DNA from: Candidatus Poribacteria bacterium
Lineage (GTDB): Bacteria; Poribacteria; WGA-4E; WGA-3G
Assembly: GCA_012270865.1 (NCBI GenBank)
Contig: JAAXHL010000013.1
Span: forward strand, 1-43,320
Direction: 5' to 3'
Length of the DNA stretch: 43,320 nucleotides
In this document: piece after piece, positions 23,759 to 32,235 of the stretch
Numbering within the stretch: the first letter of the stretch is position 1
How the letters are laid out: the number at the start of each line of letters is the position of its first letter
Position numbers and translations under genes: made by a program
Notes under the pieces: model-generated
What the model saw: only the letters and a program-made list of their open reading frames with translations
The model's database searches: none
Told to the model about the DNA's origin: nothing

Positions 23759-24532
23759 ATGAAAAATGTTAAACTTGCATCAGGACACGAAGTACCAATA
23801 TTGGGCTTGGGAACTTGGCAGCTGAGAGGTCGGCAGTGCGAACGCATCATCAAAGAAGCCGTTGATTTGGGCTATACGCACATCGACACAGCGTGGATGT
23901 ATCAAAACCAACGCGAGATTGGGAATGCCCTTCGCGAGGTGCCTATTGACCGCGAAGCTATTTTTCTTACGACTAAAATTTGGCACACGCATCTCAAACA
24001 TGCTGAAGTTCTTTTCCAGTTTGAAGAGTGTCTCAGCGATTTACAAATGGATTATGTTGATCTGTTATTGATTCACCATCCGAGCAACTCTGTTCCAGTT
24101 GTTGAAACTTTTGAGGCTTTCCAAAAGCTTTACGATGCAGGACAAGTCAAAAGCATCGGTATCAGCAATTTTAGCATTGCTCAGGTTGAAGAGGCGTGTG
24201 AAGTTTCAGAGCTTCCGATTTGCACGAATCAAGTGGAGTATCATGTTCGCAGGAACCGGTCAGAGCTGAAAGATTATTGCCATGCGCGTGATGTTATCAT
24301 GACAGCGCATCGCCCTCTTGCTGTTGGTAACCTTGCTGGTGATGTAGTATTAGGCGAGATTGGTAAGCAGCATGGAAAGACCGCAGCACAGGTTGCGTTA
24401 AAATGGTTAATACAGCAGGGGATCATCACAATCCCTAAATCGGGTTCAGTCCCGCATTTACGGGAGAATTTGGATGTCTTTGATTGGGAGTTGACCGATG
24501 CGGAGATGCAAACGCTTGATACCGAAATGTAG
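23759..24532 (+). CDS. Aldo/keto reductase
   Basis: A 257-residue (beta/alpha)8 NADPH-dependent reductase, a normal length for the prokaryotic AKR5-like group. The catalytic tetrad is visible: Asp in H-I-D-T-A-W-M-Y and its Tyr, Lys in F-L-T-T-K-I-W, and His in L-L-I-H-H-P. The cofactor end has I-P-K-S-G-S (about 228-233) and the N-S motif region G-I-S-N-F. It reduces a small carbonyl compound or 2-keto acid, identity unknown. No Shine-Dalgarno can lie in the very short predicted leader; the start matches the family N-terminus (K-L-A-S-G-H-E-V-P-I-L-G-L-G-T). Stands alone. Confidence 0.9.
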   Translation: MKNVKLASGHEVPILGLGTWQLRGRQCERIIKEAVDLGYTHIDTAWMYQNQREIGNALREVPIDREAIFLTTKIWHTHLKHAEVLFQFEECLSDLQMDYVDLLLIHHPSNSVPVVETFEAFQKLYDAGQVKSIGISNFSIAQVEEACEVSELPICTNQVEYHVRRNRSELKDYCHARDVIMTAHRPLAVGNLAGDVVLGEIGKQHGKTAAQVALKWLIQQGIITIPKSGSVPHLRENLDVFDWELTDAEMQTLDTEM

Positions 24533-24568
24533 GGGCAAATAGCGCAATGAAGCAGATTCGCAAAAGAC

Positions 24569-24703
24569 ACCCCCTTATATGAAGTTTCAGAAAATAAATC
24601 GGTAATTGGGCGAGGTTACAAACCTCGCCTGCAGTGGAGGATACCGGTCTCGGACACAATACGGAATTACCGAATTAATAAATTAAACTTCATTCAAGGG
24701 GGT
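24569..24703. repeat. Nested inverted-repeat element (MITE-like or structured RNA), 135 bp
   Basis: Three concentric inverted repeats share one centre. The outer pair is ACCCCCTT-ATA-TGAAGTTT (24569-24587) with AAACTTCA-TTC-AAGGGGGT (24685-24703). The middle pair is TCGGTAATT (24599-24607) with AATTACCGA (24665-24673). The inner palindrome is GCGAGGTTACAAACCTCGC (24610-24628), off-centre. No coding capacity; occupies half of the spacer between two plus-strand genes. Confidence 0.7.
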
Positions 24704-24795
24704 AGGCGAGTACGCCGCAAGATGGAGAGCGGACTCGAGAAACGGACGTTAAGTTTCAGATCCGCGTTATTTAACCGCAAGGTATAATTATAAAA

Positions 24796-26085
24796 ATGAA
24801 ATTTGGACTGTTTTATGAGCATCAGATTCCGCGTCCGTGGTATGAGGGTGCGGAGCATAAGTTATTTCAAGATGCGTTGGCGCAGGTAGAGCTCGCTGAC
24901 AAACTTGGTTTCGATTATATTTGGGAGGTGGAGCATCATTTCCTTGAGGAGTATTCGCACTCTTCTGCGCCGGAGGTGTTTCTTGCGGCTTGCAGTCAGC
25001 GGACGACACAGATTCGGTTGGGTCATGGAATTGTATTGATGCCGCCGGCGTACAACCATCCTGCCCGTGTTGCGGAACGGATTGCGACGCTTGACCTCGT
25101 ATCAAATGGACGCGTAGAGTGGGGAACGGGGGAGTCTGCTTCGCATATAGAGCTCGGTGGTTTCAATGTTGATCCGAAGCATAAACGCGAGATGTGGGCG
25201 GAGTGTACGCGTGAGACGGCAAAGATGATGACGCAGTCGCCGTATTCTGGGTATGACGGTCAGTATTTTTCGATGCCGCCGCGGAATGTTGTGCCGAAAC
25301 CGTTGCAGACACCGCATCCGCCGCCGTGGGTGGCATGTTCAAGTCGTGATAGCCTTCGTTTTGCAGCAAGGTATGGACTCGGTGCATTGACTTTCGCGTT
25401 TGTCGATGCAAGCGAAGCCAAATTTTGGGTGGAGGAGTATTACGAAATTTTTGAGAAGGAATGTGAACCGCTGACGCAGCGGGTCAACCCTAACATCGCC
25501 ATGGTGTCGGGGTTTTCCTGTCATAACGATGAGGCGACTGCTGTCGCGCGTGGATTAGATGGGTTCCGTTTCTTCCGGTTTGCTTTGGCACACTATTATC
25601 ACGGCGGCTCACAGATACCCGGACAGACGGATATTTGGCGGCTGTATAGAGAGACGACGCAGGAACCTGCTGAAGGTAGAGCGGGCATCGGAACGCCGGA
25701 TCAGGTGCGTGAACACTTGGAAGTGATGGAAGATGCTGGCGTGGATCAGGTCGTTTTCATTCAGCAGGCTGGTGAGAACCGTCATGAAGATATAGTCGAA
25801 TCGTTGGAATTGTTTGCTGAAAAGGTGCTACCAGATTTCAAGGTGCGGGACGTTGCACAGGTTGAAAGAAAAAGTGAACGGCTCGCTGAAGCGATTGCGA
25901 GAGCAGAGGCACGCAAATCGGCGTTGACAGAACTCGAAGAGATACCGGTTGTAGATGCTTATCCGGTGCTTAAGCAGAAGTTAGAAAAGGAAGCAGCGGA
26001 AAGTGATACGCCTGAAATAGGTGATGATGGCGAGAAATTTCTGTTGTCGATAGAGGGCGGAAAACGGACCGAGAAGAATCCGTAG
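24796..26085 (+). CDS. LLM-class flavin-dependent monooxygenase (luciferase-like)
   Basis: A 429-residue bacterial luciferase-like protein. The opening M-K-F-G-L-F-Y-E-H-Q, the E-H-H-F segment (about 50-53), I-R-L-G-H-G-I-V-L-M-P and the later E-W-G-T-G-E-S stretch are typical of the LLM TIM barrel that binds reduced FMN/F420. V-D-Q-V-V-F-I-Q-Q-A-G near 318-327 closes the barrel. After about residue 345 there is a charged helical extension rich in Glu/Ala/Arg that is not part of the core fold. Substrate is not predictable; family members oxidise alkanes, sulfonates or aldehydes. No flavin reductase gene is adjacent. Confidence 0.85.
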   Translation: MKFGLFYEHQIPRPWYEGAEHKLFQDALAQVELADKLGFDYIWEVEHHFLEEYSHSSAPEVFLAACSQRTTQIRLGHGIVLMPPAYNHPARVAERIATLDLVSNGRVEWGTGESASHIELGGFNVDPKHKREMWAECTRETAKMMTQSPYSGYDGQYFSMPPRNVVPKPLQTPHPPPWVACSSRDSLRFAARYGLGALTFAFVDASEAKFWVEEYYEIFEKECEPLTQRVNPNIAMVSGFSCHNDEATAVARGLDGFRFFRFALAHYYHGGSQIPGQTDIWRLYRETTQEPAEGRAGIGTPDQVREHLEVMEDAGVDQVVFIQQAGENRHEDIVESLELFAEKVLPDFKVRDVAQVERKSERLAEAIARAEARKSALTELEEIPVVDAYPVLKQKLEKEAAESDTPEIGDDGEKFLLSIEGGKRTEKNP

Positions 26086-26129
26086 GAAAACCCTGAGGCG
26101 TTTGTCAAATGTGCTTGGGTGGGATCGAA

Positions 26130-27563
26130 ATGAAACATGTACTGGTCATTGACGACGACGAGAAAATTTGTTGGGCATTTGAGCAATTCCTTGAAAGTGA
26201 GGGGTATGCGTCGGATGTCGCGAACAGTGCCGAGGAAGGTTTGCGCCGTATCGCTGCTGACAAGCCGGATGTTGTTTTGCTTGATGTGAACTTGCCTGGA
26301 ATGAGTGGTTTGGAGGCGTTAGGAGAGATTAAAGCCCACTATCCGTGGGTAATTGTGGTCATCATCACGGCTTATGACGATGTAGAGACGACAATAGAGG
26401 CGATGCGTTTGCAGGCGTTTGATTTTGTTCCGAAACCGATTGATTTGGATGTCGTCAAAGGTGTGCTGGAGCGTGCGTTCCGAACGCAATCTGTTCGCAG
26501 TTCCTTGACAGTAGATGCGACGGACGAATCGGCGGTACCGAGCGGACACCGGTTGGTCGGTAAAAGCAGCCAGATGCGCGAAATCTACAAACTCATTGGG
26601 ATTATGGCGAGTAATGCGATGACTGTGTTGATTGAGGGTGAGACCGGAAGCGGTAAAGACCTCGTTGCGCGTGCTATTCACGTTGGGAGTGAACGCAAGG
26701 AGAAACCATTTATTCCGGTGGATTGTGGTGCGCTTCCTGATGAACTTCTGGAGAGTGAGCTCTTCGGCTATGAAGCGGGGGCGTTCACAGGGGCAAAAAC
26801 GGAGGGGAAACCGGGACGATTCGAGTTGGCAGACGGCGGTACGCTTTTTCTTGATGAAGTTGGTAATATGACTGCAACACTGCAGGTTAAACTGCTCCGT
26901 GCTTTGCAGACGCAAGAGATTGAGCGGTTAGGTGGTACGCGTAGACTTAAAGTGGATGTCCGTGTGATTGCTGCTACGAATCAAGAACTTGGCGAAATGG
27001 TGAGACGGGGGCAGTTTCGTGAGGATCTCTATTACCGTTTCAAGCGCATTGCGCTCCATCTTCCACCATTACGGGAACGTCAAGAAGATATTCCGCTGCT
27101 TGTTACGCACTTCTTGCAACTGATTCAGGAGGAACTCGGCAAACCGATTCGCGGTATTTCTGCGGAAGGGTTGAAGCTGCTGCAAGATTACCCGTGGCCG
27201 GGGAATGTCCGTGAGTTGGAAAATTGTATCCGAAGTGCAGCGACGTTGTCTCGCTCAGATGTGATTCTTCCGGATGATCTACCGCCAGAAATTAGGAGTG
27301 GACACGCGGTGCGTGCTGCCGATGTCTCGCAATTAGAGTCAACTCTTAAGTCTATTTTACGGGACACGATTCAGGAGGCTGTTTCGGAAGGGAAACAGGG
27401 GATTTACGAAGATGTCGTCAATCAGTTGGACAAGGTGTTGATTGAACTGGTTATAGATGAATTTTCGGGCAATCATAGTAAGACTGCCGAGTTGTTGGGT
27501 ATGAGTCGGACGACGCTTTTAAAGAAGATTAAACAGAGCAGCGGTGCTGATGATATTGCGTAA
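26130..27563 (+). CDS. NtrC-family sigma-54-dependent response regulator
   Basis: About 477 residues in three domains. Receiver: D9-D10, phosphoacceptor D52 (V-L-L-D-V-N-L-P-G), Lys in F-V-P-K-P-I-D. AAA+ domain: Walker A G-E-T-G-S-G-K-D, G-A-F-T-G-A loop for contacting sigma-54, Walker B G-G-T-L-F-L-D-E-V, then R-F-K-R region. C-terminal Fis-type helix-turn-helix: N-H-S-K-T-A-E-L-L-G-M-S-R-T-T-L-L-K-K. All parts are intact, so it should activate sigma-54 promoters upon phosphorylation. No histidine kinase is adjacent (orphan regulator here). Start at 26130 places the receiver strand M-K-H-V-L-V-I-D-D-D first; an in-frame ATG at 26109 is possible. Confidence 0.9.
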   Translation: MKHVLVIDDDEKICWAFEQFLESEGYASDVANSAEEGLRRIAADKPDVVLLDVNLPGMSGLEALGEIKAHYPWVIVVIITAYDDVETTIEAMRLQAFDFVPKPIDLDVVKGVLERAFRTQSVRSSLTVDATDESAVPSGHRLVGKSSQMREIYKLIGIMASNAMTVLIEGETGSGKDLVARAIHVGSERKEKPFIPVDCGALPDELLESELFGYEAGAFTGAKTEGKPGRFELADGGTLFLDEVGNMTATLQVKLLRALQTQEIERLGGTRRLKVDVRVIAATNQELGEMVRRGQFREDLYYRFKRIALHLPPLRERQEDIPLLVTHFLQLIQEELGKPIRGISAEGLKLLQDYPWPGNVRELENCIRSAATLSRSDVILPDDLPPEIRSGHAVRAADVSQLESTLKSILRDTIQEAVSEGKQGIYEDVVNQLDKVLIELVIDEFSGNHSKTAELLGMSRTTLLKKIKQSSGADDIA

Positions 27564-27584
27564 GCACGGCAGGAGAGAAGCACT

Positions 27585-28334
27585 ATGGGTTCGTGGATTC
27601 GGGTTGCGCATCGTGGAGCATCTGGGAGTGCTCCGGAAAATACGCTTTCGGCGTTCAAGAAGGCACTCGCAATTGGTGTGGATGCTGTTGAACTCGATTT
27701 GCATGGGACAAAAGATGGCGAAATCGTTGCGATACACGACGCGACGTTGGACAGAACGACGAATCTCAGTGGACCTGTTAGGGAAAAATCCCTTGAAACA
27801 ATCAAGACGGCAGATGCTGGTGGTTGGTTTCGTCGTGATGTCGGCGGCGAACAGGTTCCGGGAAAGACGGCAGCCTGTCGTGAGTTGGTGCCGACGCTTG
27901 CCGAGTCCTTGGAATGCCTCTCTGGAGATGCGATTGCGTTGCTCGAGATTAAGGACCCGACTATCAGTGAAGCGGTTGTGAAAAAAATCCGTGGAATGAA
28001 TGCGCTTGAATGGGTGGTTATTATCTCGTTCCACACTTCTGTTTTAGAAGATGTTCGCGGTTTGGAACCCCGTATTCCGACAGGGTGGCTGGTTGGTAGT
28101 CATAACAACGGTGCTTCACCTGTCGATCTCTGTCAGCGATTGGGAGAATTGGGGTGCAATCTGCTGAACGTCCATCACCCGTTAATCACAGCGGAATTTG
28201 CGTATCAAATCCGTCGGCGTGGTATTGCGCTATGGTGTTGGACGGTAGATGACCTTGATCGGATGCGCGAAGTGGAGAATTTCGGTGTTCAAGGTATTAC
28301 GTCTAATTACCCGGAACGCTTTGTTCTGGTTTAG
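27585..28334 (+). CDS. Glycerophosphodiester phosphodiesterase family protein
   Basis: A 249-residue GDPD TIM barrel. The H-R-G-A-S-G-S-A-P-E-N-T motif (about residues 8-19) carries the catalytic His and the metal Glu. V-E-L-D-L-H-G-T-K-D-G (about 39-49) and the I-H-D (54-56) supply further metal ligands and the second catalytic His. The end C-W-T-V-D-D-L-D-R-M is also typical. It hydrolyses glycerophosphodiesters to glycerol-3-phosphate and an alcohol; no signal peptide, so cytoplasmic. AGGAGAG lies upstream of the start. The 3' end overlaps murJ by 32 bp on the opposite strand. Confidence 0.92.
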   Translation: MGSWIRVAHRGASGSAPENTLSAFKKALAIGVDAVELDLHGTKDGEIVAIHDATLDRTTNLSGPVREKSLETIKTADAGGWFRRDVGGEQVPGKTAACRELVPTLAESLECLSGDAIALLEIKDPTISEAVVKKIRGMNALEWVVIISFHTSVLEDVRGLEPRIPTGWLVGSHNNGASPVDLCQRLGELGCNLLNVHHPLITAEFAYQIRRRGIALWCWTVDDLDRMREVENFGVQGITSNYPERFVLV

Positions 28335-29706
28335 TTTTGTTTGTCTGTCCGCCTCGCCAGAACGCGATCGCGATGTATGCGAAAATTGGATAGGACAACA
28401 GTGCTGTTGACCAAGCGATCCCCTCTAATCCCCAGTACTGCATGAATAACCAATTGAGGAACGGATTTAGGATGAGTCTGATGAGGGTTGCGGCTACGAC
28501 GGTGCGATGTGCCTGACGTGCGAGATGTGCGCGGATGAGCAACCTACTCATTAGCCGCGGAAGCATTCCAAGTAGATAGATCCCCAACAATGAAGCGATA
28601 TGCAACTGACCTACCTCGGACAATTCACCTTGTCCATACAAAATTGAGACGATGTTTCCCCGAAAAAGATAGAAGCCTGCCAAGAAGGGTGTCATTAATA
28701 CCAACAGTATGAGGACCCCTTGCCAGACGCTGCGTTGGAATTGCGTTCCGTTAATTTTTTCGTCGTGTTCTGATTGCTGCTCAGACGATGATATCCTTGA
28801 CCAATGCGATAGTAGGACAGGGAGTGTTACACCTGTGAGCGTTTCGGGGATTGCGCACAAGCGGAATGCGTAATCCAATTTTGAGACGGAACCCGCGCCT
28901 AATGTGCTTGCCATTCCTCTATCAACGACGGGATTCAGTCCATCTGAAATTGCCGCACCAATCATGAGTAGGCATTGCGGGAAGAACTGTTTGGTATAGG
29001 GTGTCTCCTGTAAGTTGAGTTTGAGTTGCTGCATCCGTAGGTTCAGGATAGTGCAGCATCGTGGGAACAGGACACTTACTTGAAAAAGTTCGCCGAGGAT
29101 CAGCGCGAAGGGTATACTGAACCATGTTAGAGAGGGTTTGCATAAGTAGATTGTTCCGATGACGACGGCGGCACGGAGTCCTTGTAAAATAACGGGGAGC
29201 TGAAATGCTTGATAAGTGTCTAATACTGCCTTGAGCATCCAACGGATGGATGTGATAATTGCGAGACAGAGGAATCCAGAAACGATGCCGAATGTGGTGG
29301 TCGGTGTGAGTCCGGTGTTTGGTAGGAAGTGTTGAGAGATCATCCATGCGATGCCGACGAGGAGACAACAGAACCAAGGCATTGTAATTATATAACGGGA
29401 AAAGATGGATTGGACGCAGCGTTGTGCTTCGGTTTCACCTTTTATTCGGGCTTCGGCTAATATTGGAACGAGGACAGAGTAGGCGGAGGCGGAACTGAGC
29501 ATCTCAATGAAGAATACAGCGATGCCCCAATAGTAGTAGATAAAATCCATTTCTACTGGGTCGCCGAACCAGTTGGCGAGTGCGATGTAGATAAGGAATG
29601 TGCCGGCGCGTCCGATCAGGCTCAGGGGTGTAACGACGAGGATATTTTTGAGGATAGAGGGTTCTTTTTTGGTGGCGTTATTCGGCATGCGATGTTTGAA
29701 CGGCAT
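28303..29706 (-). CDS. murJ: MurJ/MviN-family lipid flippase
   Basis: A 467-residue multi-pass inner membrane protein with about 12-14 hydrophobic segments. N-terminal phrases (S-L-I-G-R-A-G-T-F-L-I-Y-I-A-L-A-N-W-F-G) and the Y-S-V-L-V-P-I-L-A-E-A-R region around residue 76 match the MurJ pattern of the MOP exporter superfamily; V-V-D-R-G-M-A-S-T-L-G-A-G-S-V-S-K-L-D-Y also fits the family. It would flip lipid II for peptidoglycan synthesis. Alternative: a MurJ-like paralogue for another undecaprenyl-linked glycan. No clear Shine-Dalgarno; ATG at 29688 is another start candidate. Downstream of proA and the Uma2 remnant on the same strand. Confidence 0.8.
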   Translation of the reverse strand: MPFKHRMPNNATKKEPSILKNILVVTPLSLIGRAGTFLIYIALANWFGDPVEMDFIYYYWGIAVFFIEMLSSASAYSVLVPILAEARIKGETEAQRCVQSIFSRYIITMPWFCCLLVGIAWMISQHFLPNTGLTPTTTFGIVSGFLCLAIITSIRWMLKAVLDTYQAFQLPVILQGLRAAVVIGTIYLCKPSLTWFSIPFALILGELFQVSVLFPRCCTILNLRMQQLKLNLQETPYTKQFFPQCLLMIGAAISDGLNPVVDRGMASTLGAGSVSKLDYAFRLCAIPETLTGVTLPVLLSHWSRISSSEQQSEHDEKINGTQFQRSVWQGVLILLVLMTPFLAGFYLFRGNIVSILYGQGELSEVGQLHIASLLGIYLLGMLPRLMSRLLIRAHLARQAHRTVVAATLIRLILNPFLNWLFMQYWGLEGIAWSTALLSYPIFAYIAIAFWRGGQTNKTKPEQSVPGN

Positions 29707-29759
29707 ACTTTGGGTTTGGAGTCTTCAAGGTTTTCGCGTAGGATATGGTTCTCCAAATT

Positions 29760-29963
29760 CTAATCAGGAAATGTGACGCGTTCGTAGATTTCTTGCAAGG
29801 GCAGTTGGCATTGGATGGAAGTGAGTGGCAAAATGTCCTCAAGTGCTTGGAAAGCGGTGAAAATCCAGTCTTTTCTGACAGTGTCAGCATCAGGTATTGC
29901 TTTGCGTTCTAAAGCAATATATTCCTCAGGTGTGAGATGGGTTTGTGCTGCGCGGGCTGCCAT
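29760..29963 (-). pseudogene. Internally deleted Uma2-family gene
   Basis: The 67-residue frame starts M-A-A-R-A-A-Q-T-H-L-T-P-E-E-Y-I-A-L-E-R-K-A, the standard beginning of Uma2 (DUF820) putative endonucleases. It then jumps to L-P-L-T-S-I-Q-C-Q-L-P-L-Q-E-I-Y-E-R-V-T-F-P-D, the standard end of the same family. The central part, roughly 120-150 residues holding the nuclease core, is missing without breaking the frame. GGAGG lies 6 bases before the ATG, so the short product may still be made. Located between proA (46 bp) and murJ. Function of the remnant is doubtful. Confidence 0.65.
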
Positions 29964-30009
29964 GATTTTCCTCCGGTAATGGACTGCGTTAGGCGCGTGT
30001 AGCGCGCTT

Positions 30010-31272
30010 CTATTCACGGACTTGACCGTTTCCGTAGACGATGTATTTGTAGGTTGTGAGTCCTTCGAGTCCCATGGGACCGCGGGAGTGGAGTTTCTGT
30101 GTGCTGATGCCGACTTCGGCACCGAGACCGAATTCATAGCCGTCGGTGAAGACGGTGCTGGCGTTGACGTAGACTGCGGCGGAATCGACCTCTTTGAGGA
30201 AACGTTGCGCTGTGCTGTAGCTTTCGGTGACAATCGCATCGGAATGGTGTGAGCCGTAGGTTTCTATGTGATCAATCGCTGTTTCGATGTCATCCACGAC
30301 GCGGATGGAGAGGATGTAGTCGAGGTATTCTGTGCGCCAATCTTCTTCGGCTGCGGGTTTAGCGGTTGGGTGGAGCTGCTGCGTCCGTTCACATCCCCGG
30401 ATTTCAACGTCGGCATCTTGTAGCGTTTTACAGAAAGTGGGCAGGAATTTCTCAGCAGTATCGGTGTGGACGAGGAGTGTTTCTAAGGCGTTACAGACGG
30501 CGACTTTGTATCCGACCTTGGCGTTCATGCAGATTTTGTTCGCCATTTCGAGGTCTGCGGCTTTATCAACGTAGATGTGGCAGATGCCGTCGGCGTGTCC
30601 GAGTACTGGGACATCGGATTCTTTCATCAAGTACTGTACGAATTCGTTGCTGCCGCGCGGGATTACGAGGTCAACGTCGTCTGGTAGGCGGATGAGTTCG
30701 TAGACTGCTTGGCGGTCGGTGGTGTCAACGAATTGGATTGCGTCTGGGACACCTTCTGCGGCGGCGGTATCGCTGAGTATCCGAGCGAGTGTTGCGTTGG
30801 AATGTATTGCCTCAGAGCCGCCGCGGAGGATAACGCCGTTCCCGGATTTGATGCAGAGTGCCGAGACTTCAACGGTCACATCTGGCCGCGACTCGTATAC
30901 CACAGCGACGACACCGATGGGTACACGGACTGTGCCTATTTTGAGTCCATTCGGACGTTCTCCCATACTGATGACGGCACCGATTGGGTCGGGGAGTGCG
31001 GCGACTTGTCGGAGGTTATCCACCATGCGTTCAATCTTTTTATCGTCTAACAGGAGACGTTGCATGAGGGGTGCGGCGAGTCCGGTTTTTTCGCCGTTAT
31101 CGAGGTCAATGCGGTTGGCGGCTTGGATTTTATCTTTAGAATTCTGGAGGCTTTCAGCCATTGCTAAGAGGGCATGATTTCGTATGTCGGCGGAACTTCG
31201 TGATAAAACACGCATCGCCGATTTCGCCTTTTTCGCTTGTGATTGGATCATTTTTTGGATGTTTTCGTTCAT
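30010..31272 (-). CDS. proA: Glutamate-5-semialdehyde dehydrogenase
   Basis: A 420-residue ProA of usual length. Recognisable blocks include R-S-S-A-D-I-R-N-x-A-L near the N-terminus, P-I-G-V-V-A-V-V-Y-E-S-R-P-D-V-T, G-N-G-V-I-L-R-G-G-S-E-A, the R-G-S-N-E-F-V segment and the catalytic-Cys region K-V-A-V-C-N-A-L-E-T-L. The end has G-P-M-G-L-E-G-L-T-T-Y-K-Y. It reduces gamma-glutamyl phosphate to the semialdehyde in proline synthesis. AAAGGAG lies before the ATG. The MNT-HEPN gene ends only 9 bp upstream and separates it from proB. Confidence 0.96.
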   Translation of the reverse strand: MNENIQKMIQSQAKKAKSAMRVLSRSSADIRNHALLAMAESLQNSKDKIQAANRIDLDNGEKTGLAAPLMQRLLLDDKKIERMVDNLRQVAALPDPIGAVISMGERPNGLKIGTVRVPIGVVAVVYESRPDVTVEVSALCIKSGNGVILRGGSEAIHSNATLARILSDTAAAEGVPDAIQFVDTTDRQAVYELIRLPDDVDLVIPRGSNEFVQYLMKESDVPVLGHADGICHIYVDKAADLEMANKICMNAKVGYKVAVCNALETLLVHTDTAEKFLPTFCKTLQDADVEIRGCERTQQLHPTAKPAAEEDWRTEYLDYILSIRVVDDIETAIDHIETYGSHHSDAIVTESYSTAQRFLKEVDSAAVYVNASTVFTDGYEFGLGAEVGISTQKLHSRGPMGLEGLTTYKYIVYGNGQVRE

Positions 31273-31281
31273 AGTGCTCCT

Positions 31282-32058
31282 TTAGTGGACGTGATCAATA
31301 ATTGGAAGTTTCAACGAGGAACGGATGGCTTGACGCACCGCGTCGCATACACGAATAGCATGTTCTGTGTTCTCAGCAGTCGCCGGATCGCCAGGGTAAG
31401 GAGAATCCACTGCATACAGCGTGATTATCTTAAAATCAGGGTGCCACTGAGCCCAAGCGGGCAGCGTCGGCACAATCAACATCAGTAATTCCTCAAGATT
31501 GTGTGTCCTTGGTACCGGAATGTTCGCCTCCTGAAGCCACGCTTTTAGATATTTTTCGATGCACTGTTGTGCATGGAAACAGATAGAATTGTGAAATGGA
31601 TGGGACGATTGTTGTGCCAACTGTGCTAAGCTATAATCTTCTTCGGCCTTCTCCACCCACTCCAGCGTTAGCGGGTTCATCAGGACCTTCTCCTTTTTGA
31701 ATATATCAGGTGTGTTTTGTGTATTTTCTATCGTGCAATGTGTGTCATATCCGTGCAGGAGTTCTCCTTTTTCCGTAATTTCGCGGAGAAACCAATCGTT
31801 GTAGGCGACACGATATGCAATCTCTTCGGGAGAACGGACTAAGAGGTCCATGCCGAACTGGTACGGAATACGTTGCCGAATCTCTATAGCTTTATTGCGA
31901 AACTCTGATTTTGGAATATCCATTACGACGAGCAGGTCCACATCCGAGTCTTCTGTCGGTGTGCCGTAGGCATAGGAGCCGAAGAGAATCACTTGGAGCG
32001 GCGTGAATTCGCGCACGATATCATCAACAACGGCTTGAATAGTTTCTCGGCTAACCAT
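31282..32058 (-). CDS. MNT nucleotidyltransferase fused to a HEPN domain
   Basis: A 258-residue fusion. Residues 1-110: a minimal nucleotidyltransferase with I-L-F-G-S-Y-A-Y-G-T (24-33) and D38-x-D40 (D-S-D-V-D-L-L-V). Residues 125-250: a HEPN domain with the family phrase C-F-H-A-Q-Q-C-I-E-K-Y-L-K-A-W-L, then a helix ending H-A-I-R-V-C-D-A-V. I cannot find the R-x4-6-H ribonuclease motif, so the HEPN part may not cut RNA. In toxin-antitoxin modules MNT usually AMPylates or otherwise modifies a separate HEPN protein; here both are on one chain. Own promoter upstream, AAAGGAG before the start. It sits between proB and proA. Confidence 0.85.
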   Translation of the reverse strand: MVSRETIQAVVDDIVREFTPLQVILFGSYAYGTPTEDSDVDLLVVMDIPKSEFRNKAIEIRQRIPYQFGMDLLVRSPEEIAYRVAYNDWFLREITEKGELLHGYDTHCTIENTQNTPDIFKKEKVLMNPLTLEWVEKAEEDYSLAQLAQQSSHPFHNSICFHAQQCIEKYLKAWLQEANIPVPRTHNLEELLMLIVPTLPAWAQWHPDFKIITLYAVDSPYPGDPATAENTEHAIRVCDAVRQAIRSSLKLPIIDHVH

Positions 32059-32113
32059 GCATTTCTCCTTTTTAGAATGGAAACTGCAGCTGCGTGCCTA
32101 AGATCTTGCCCGT

Positions 32114-32196
32114 AATAACTTGGGTTATTCTAACATATCGTTTAGGAATTTTCAAGGGTGAATATTTTGACTTTTTTAGGTCAAATATGATAGAAT
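32114..32196. promoter_or_regulatory. Divergent control region with two promoters and two palindromes
   Basis: Minus-strand promoter for the MNT-HEPN gene: TTGAAA (32155-32150), 17 bp, TAGAAT (32132-32127). Plus-strand promoter for the small gene: TTGACT (32167-32172), 18 bp, TAGAAT (32191-32196). AATAAC-N4-GTTATT (32114-32129) overlaps the minus -10; TTTGAC-N8-GTCAAA (32166-32185) overlaps the plus -35. Both palindromes are operator-like. Confidence 0.55.
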
Positions 32197-32235
32197 ACAA
32201 GAATAATACCACTGGTTGACACCACGGAGGTACGG

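Noticed and set aside
26109..26129. Upstream ATG for the sigma-54 regulator
   Set aside because: The seven extra residues do not belong to the receiver domain; the start at 26130 fits better, though neither has a strong ribosome binding site.
29964..30239. N-terminal extension of the Uma2 remnant frame
   Set aside because: It overlaps proA in antisense, is low-complexity, and the start at 29963 has a perfect ribosome binding site and family N-terminus.
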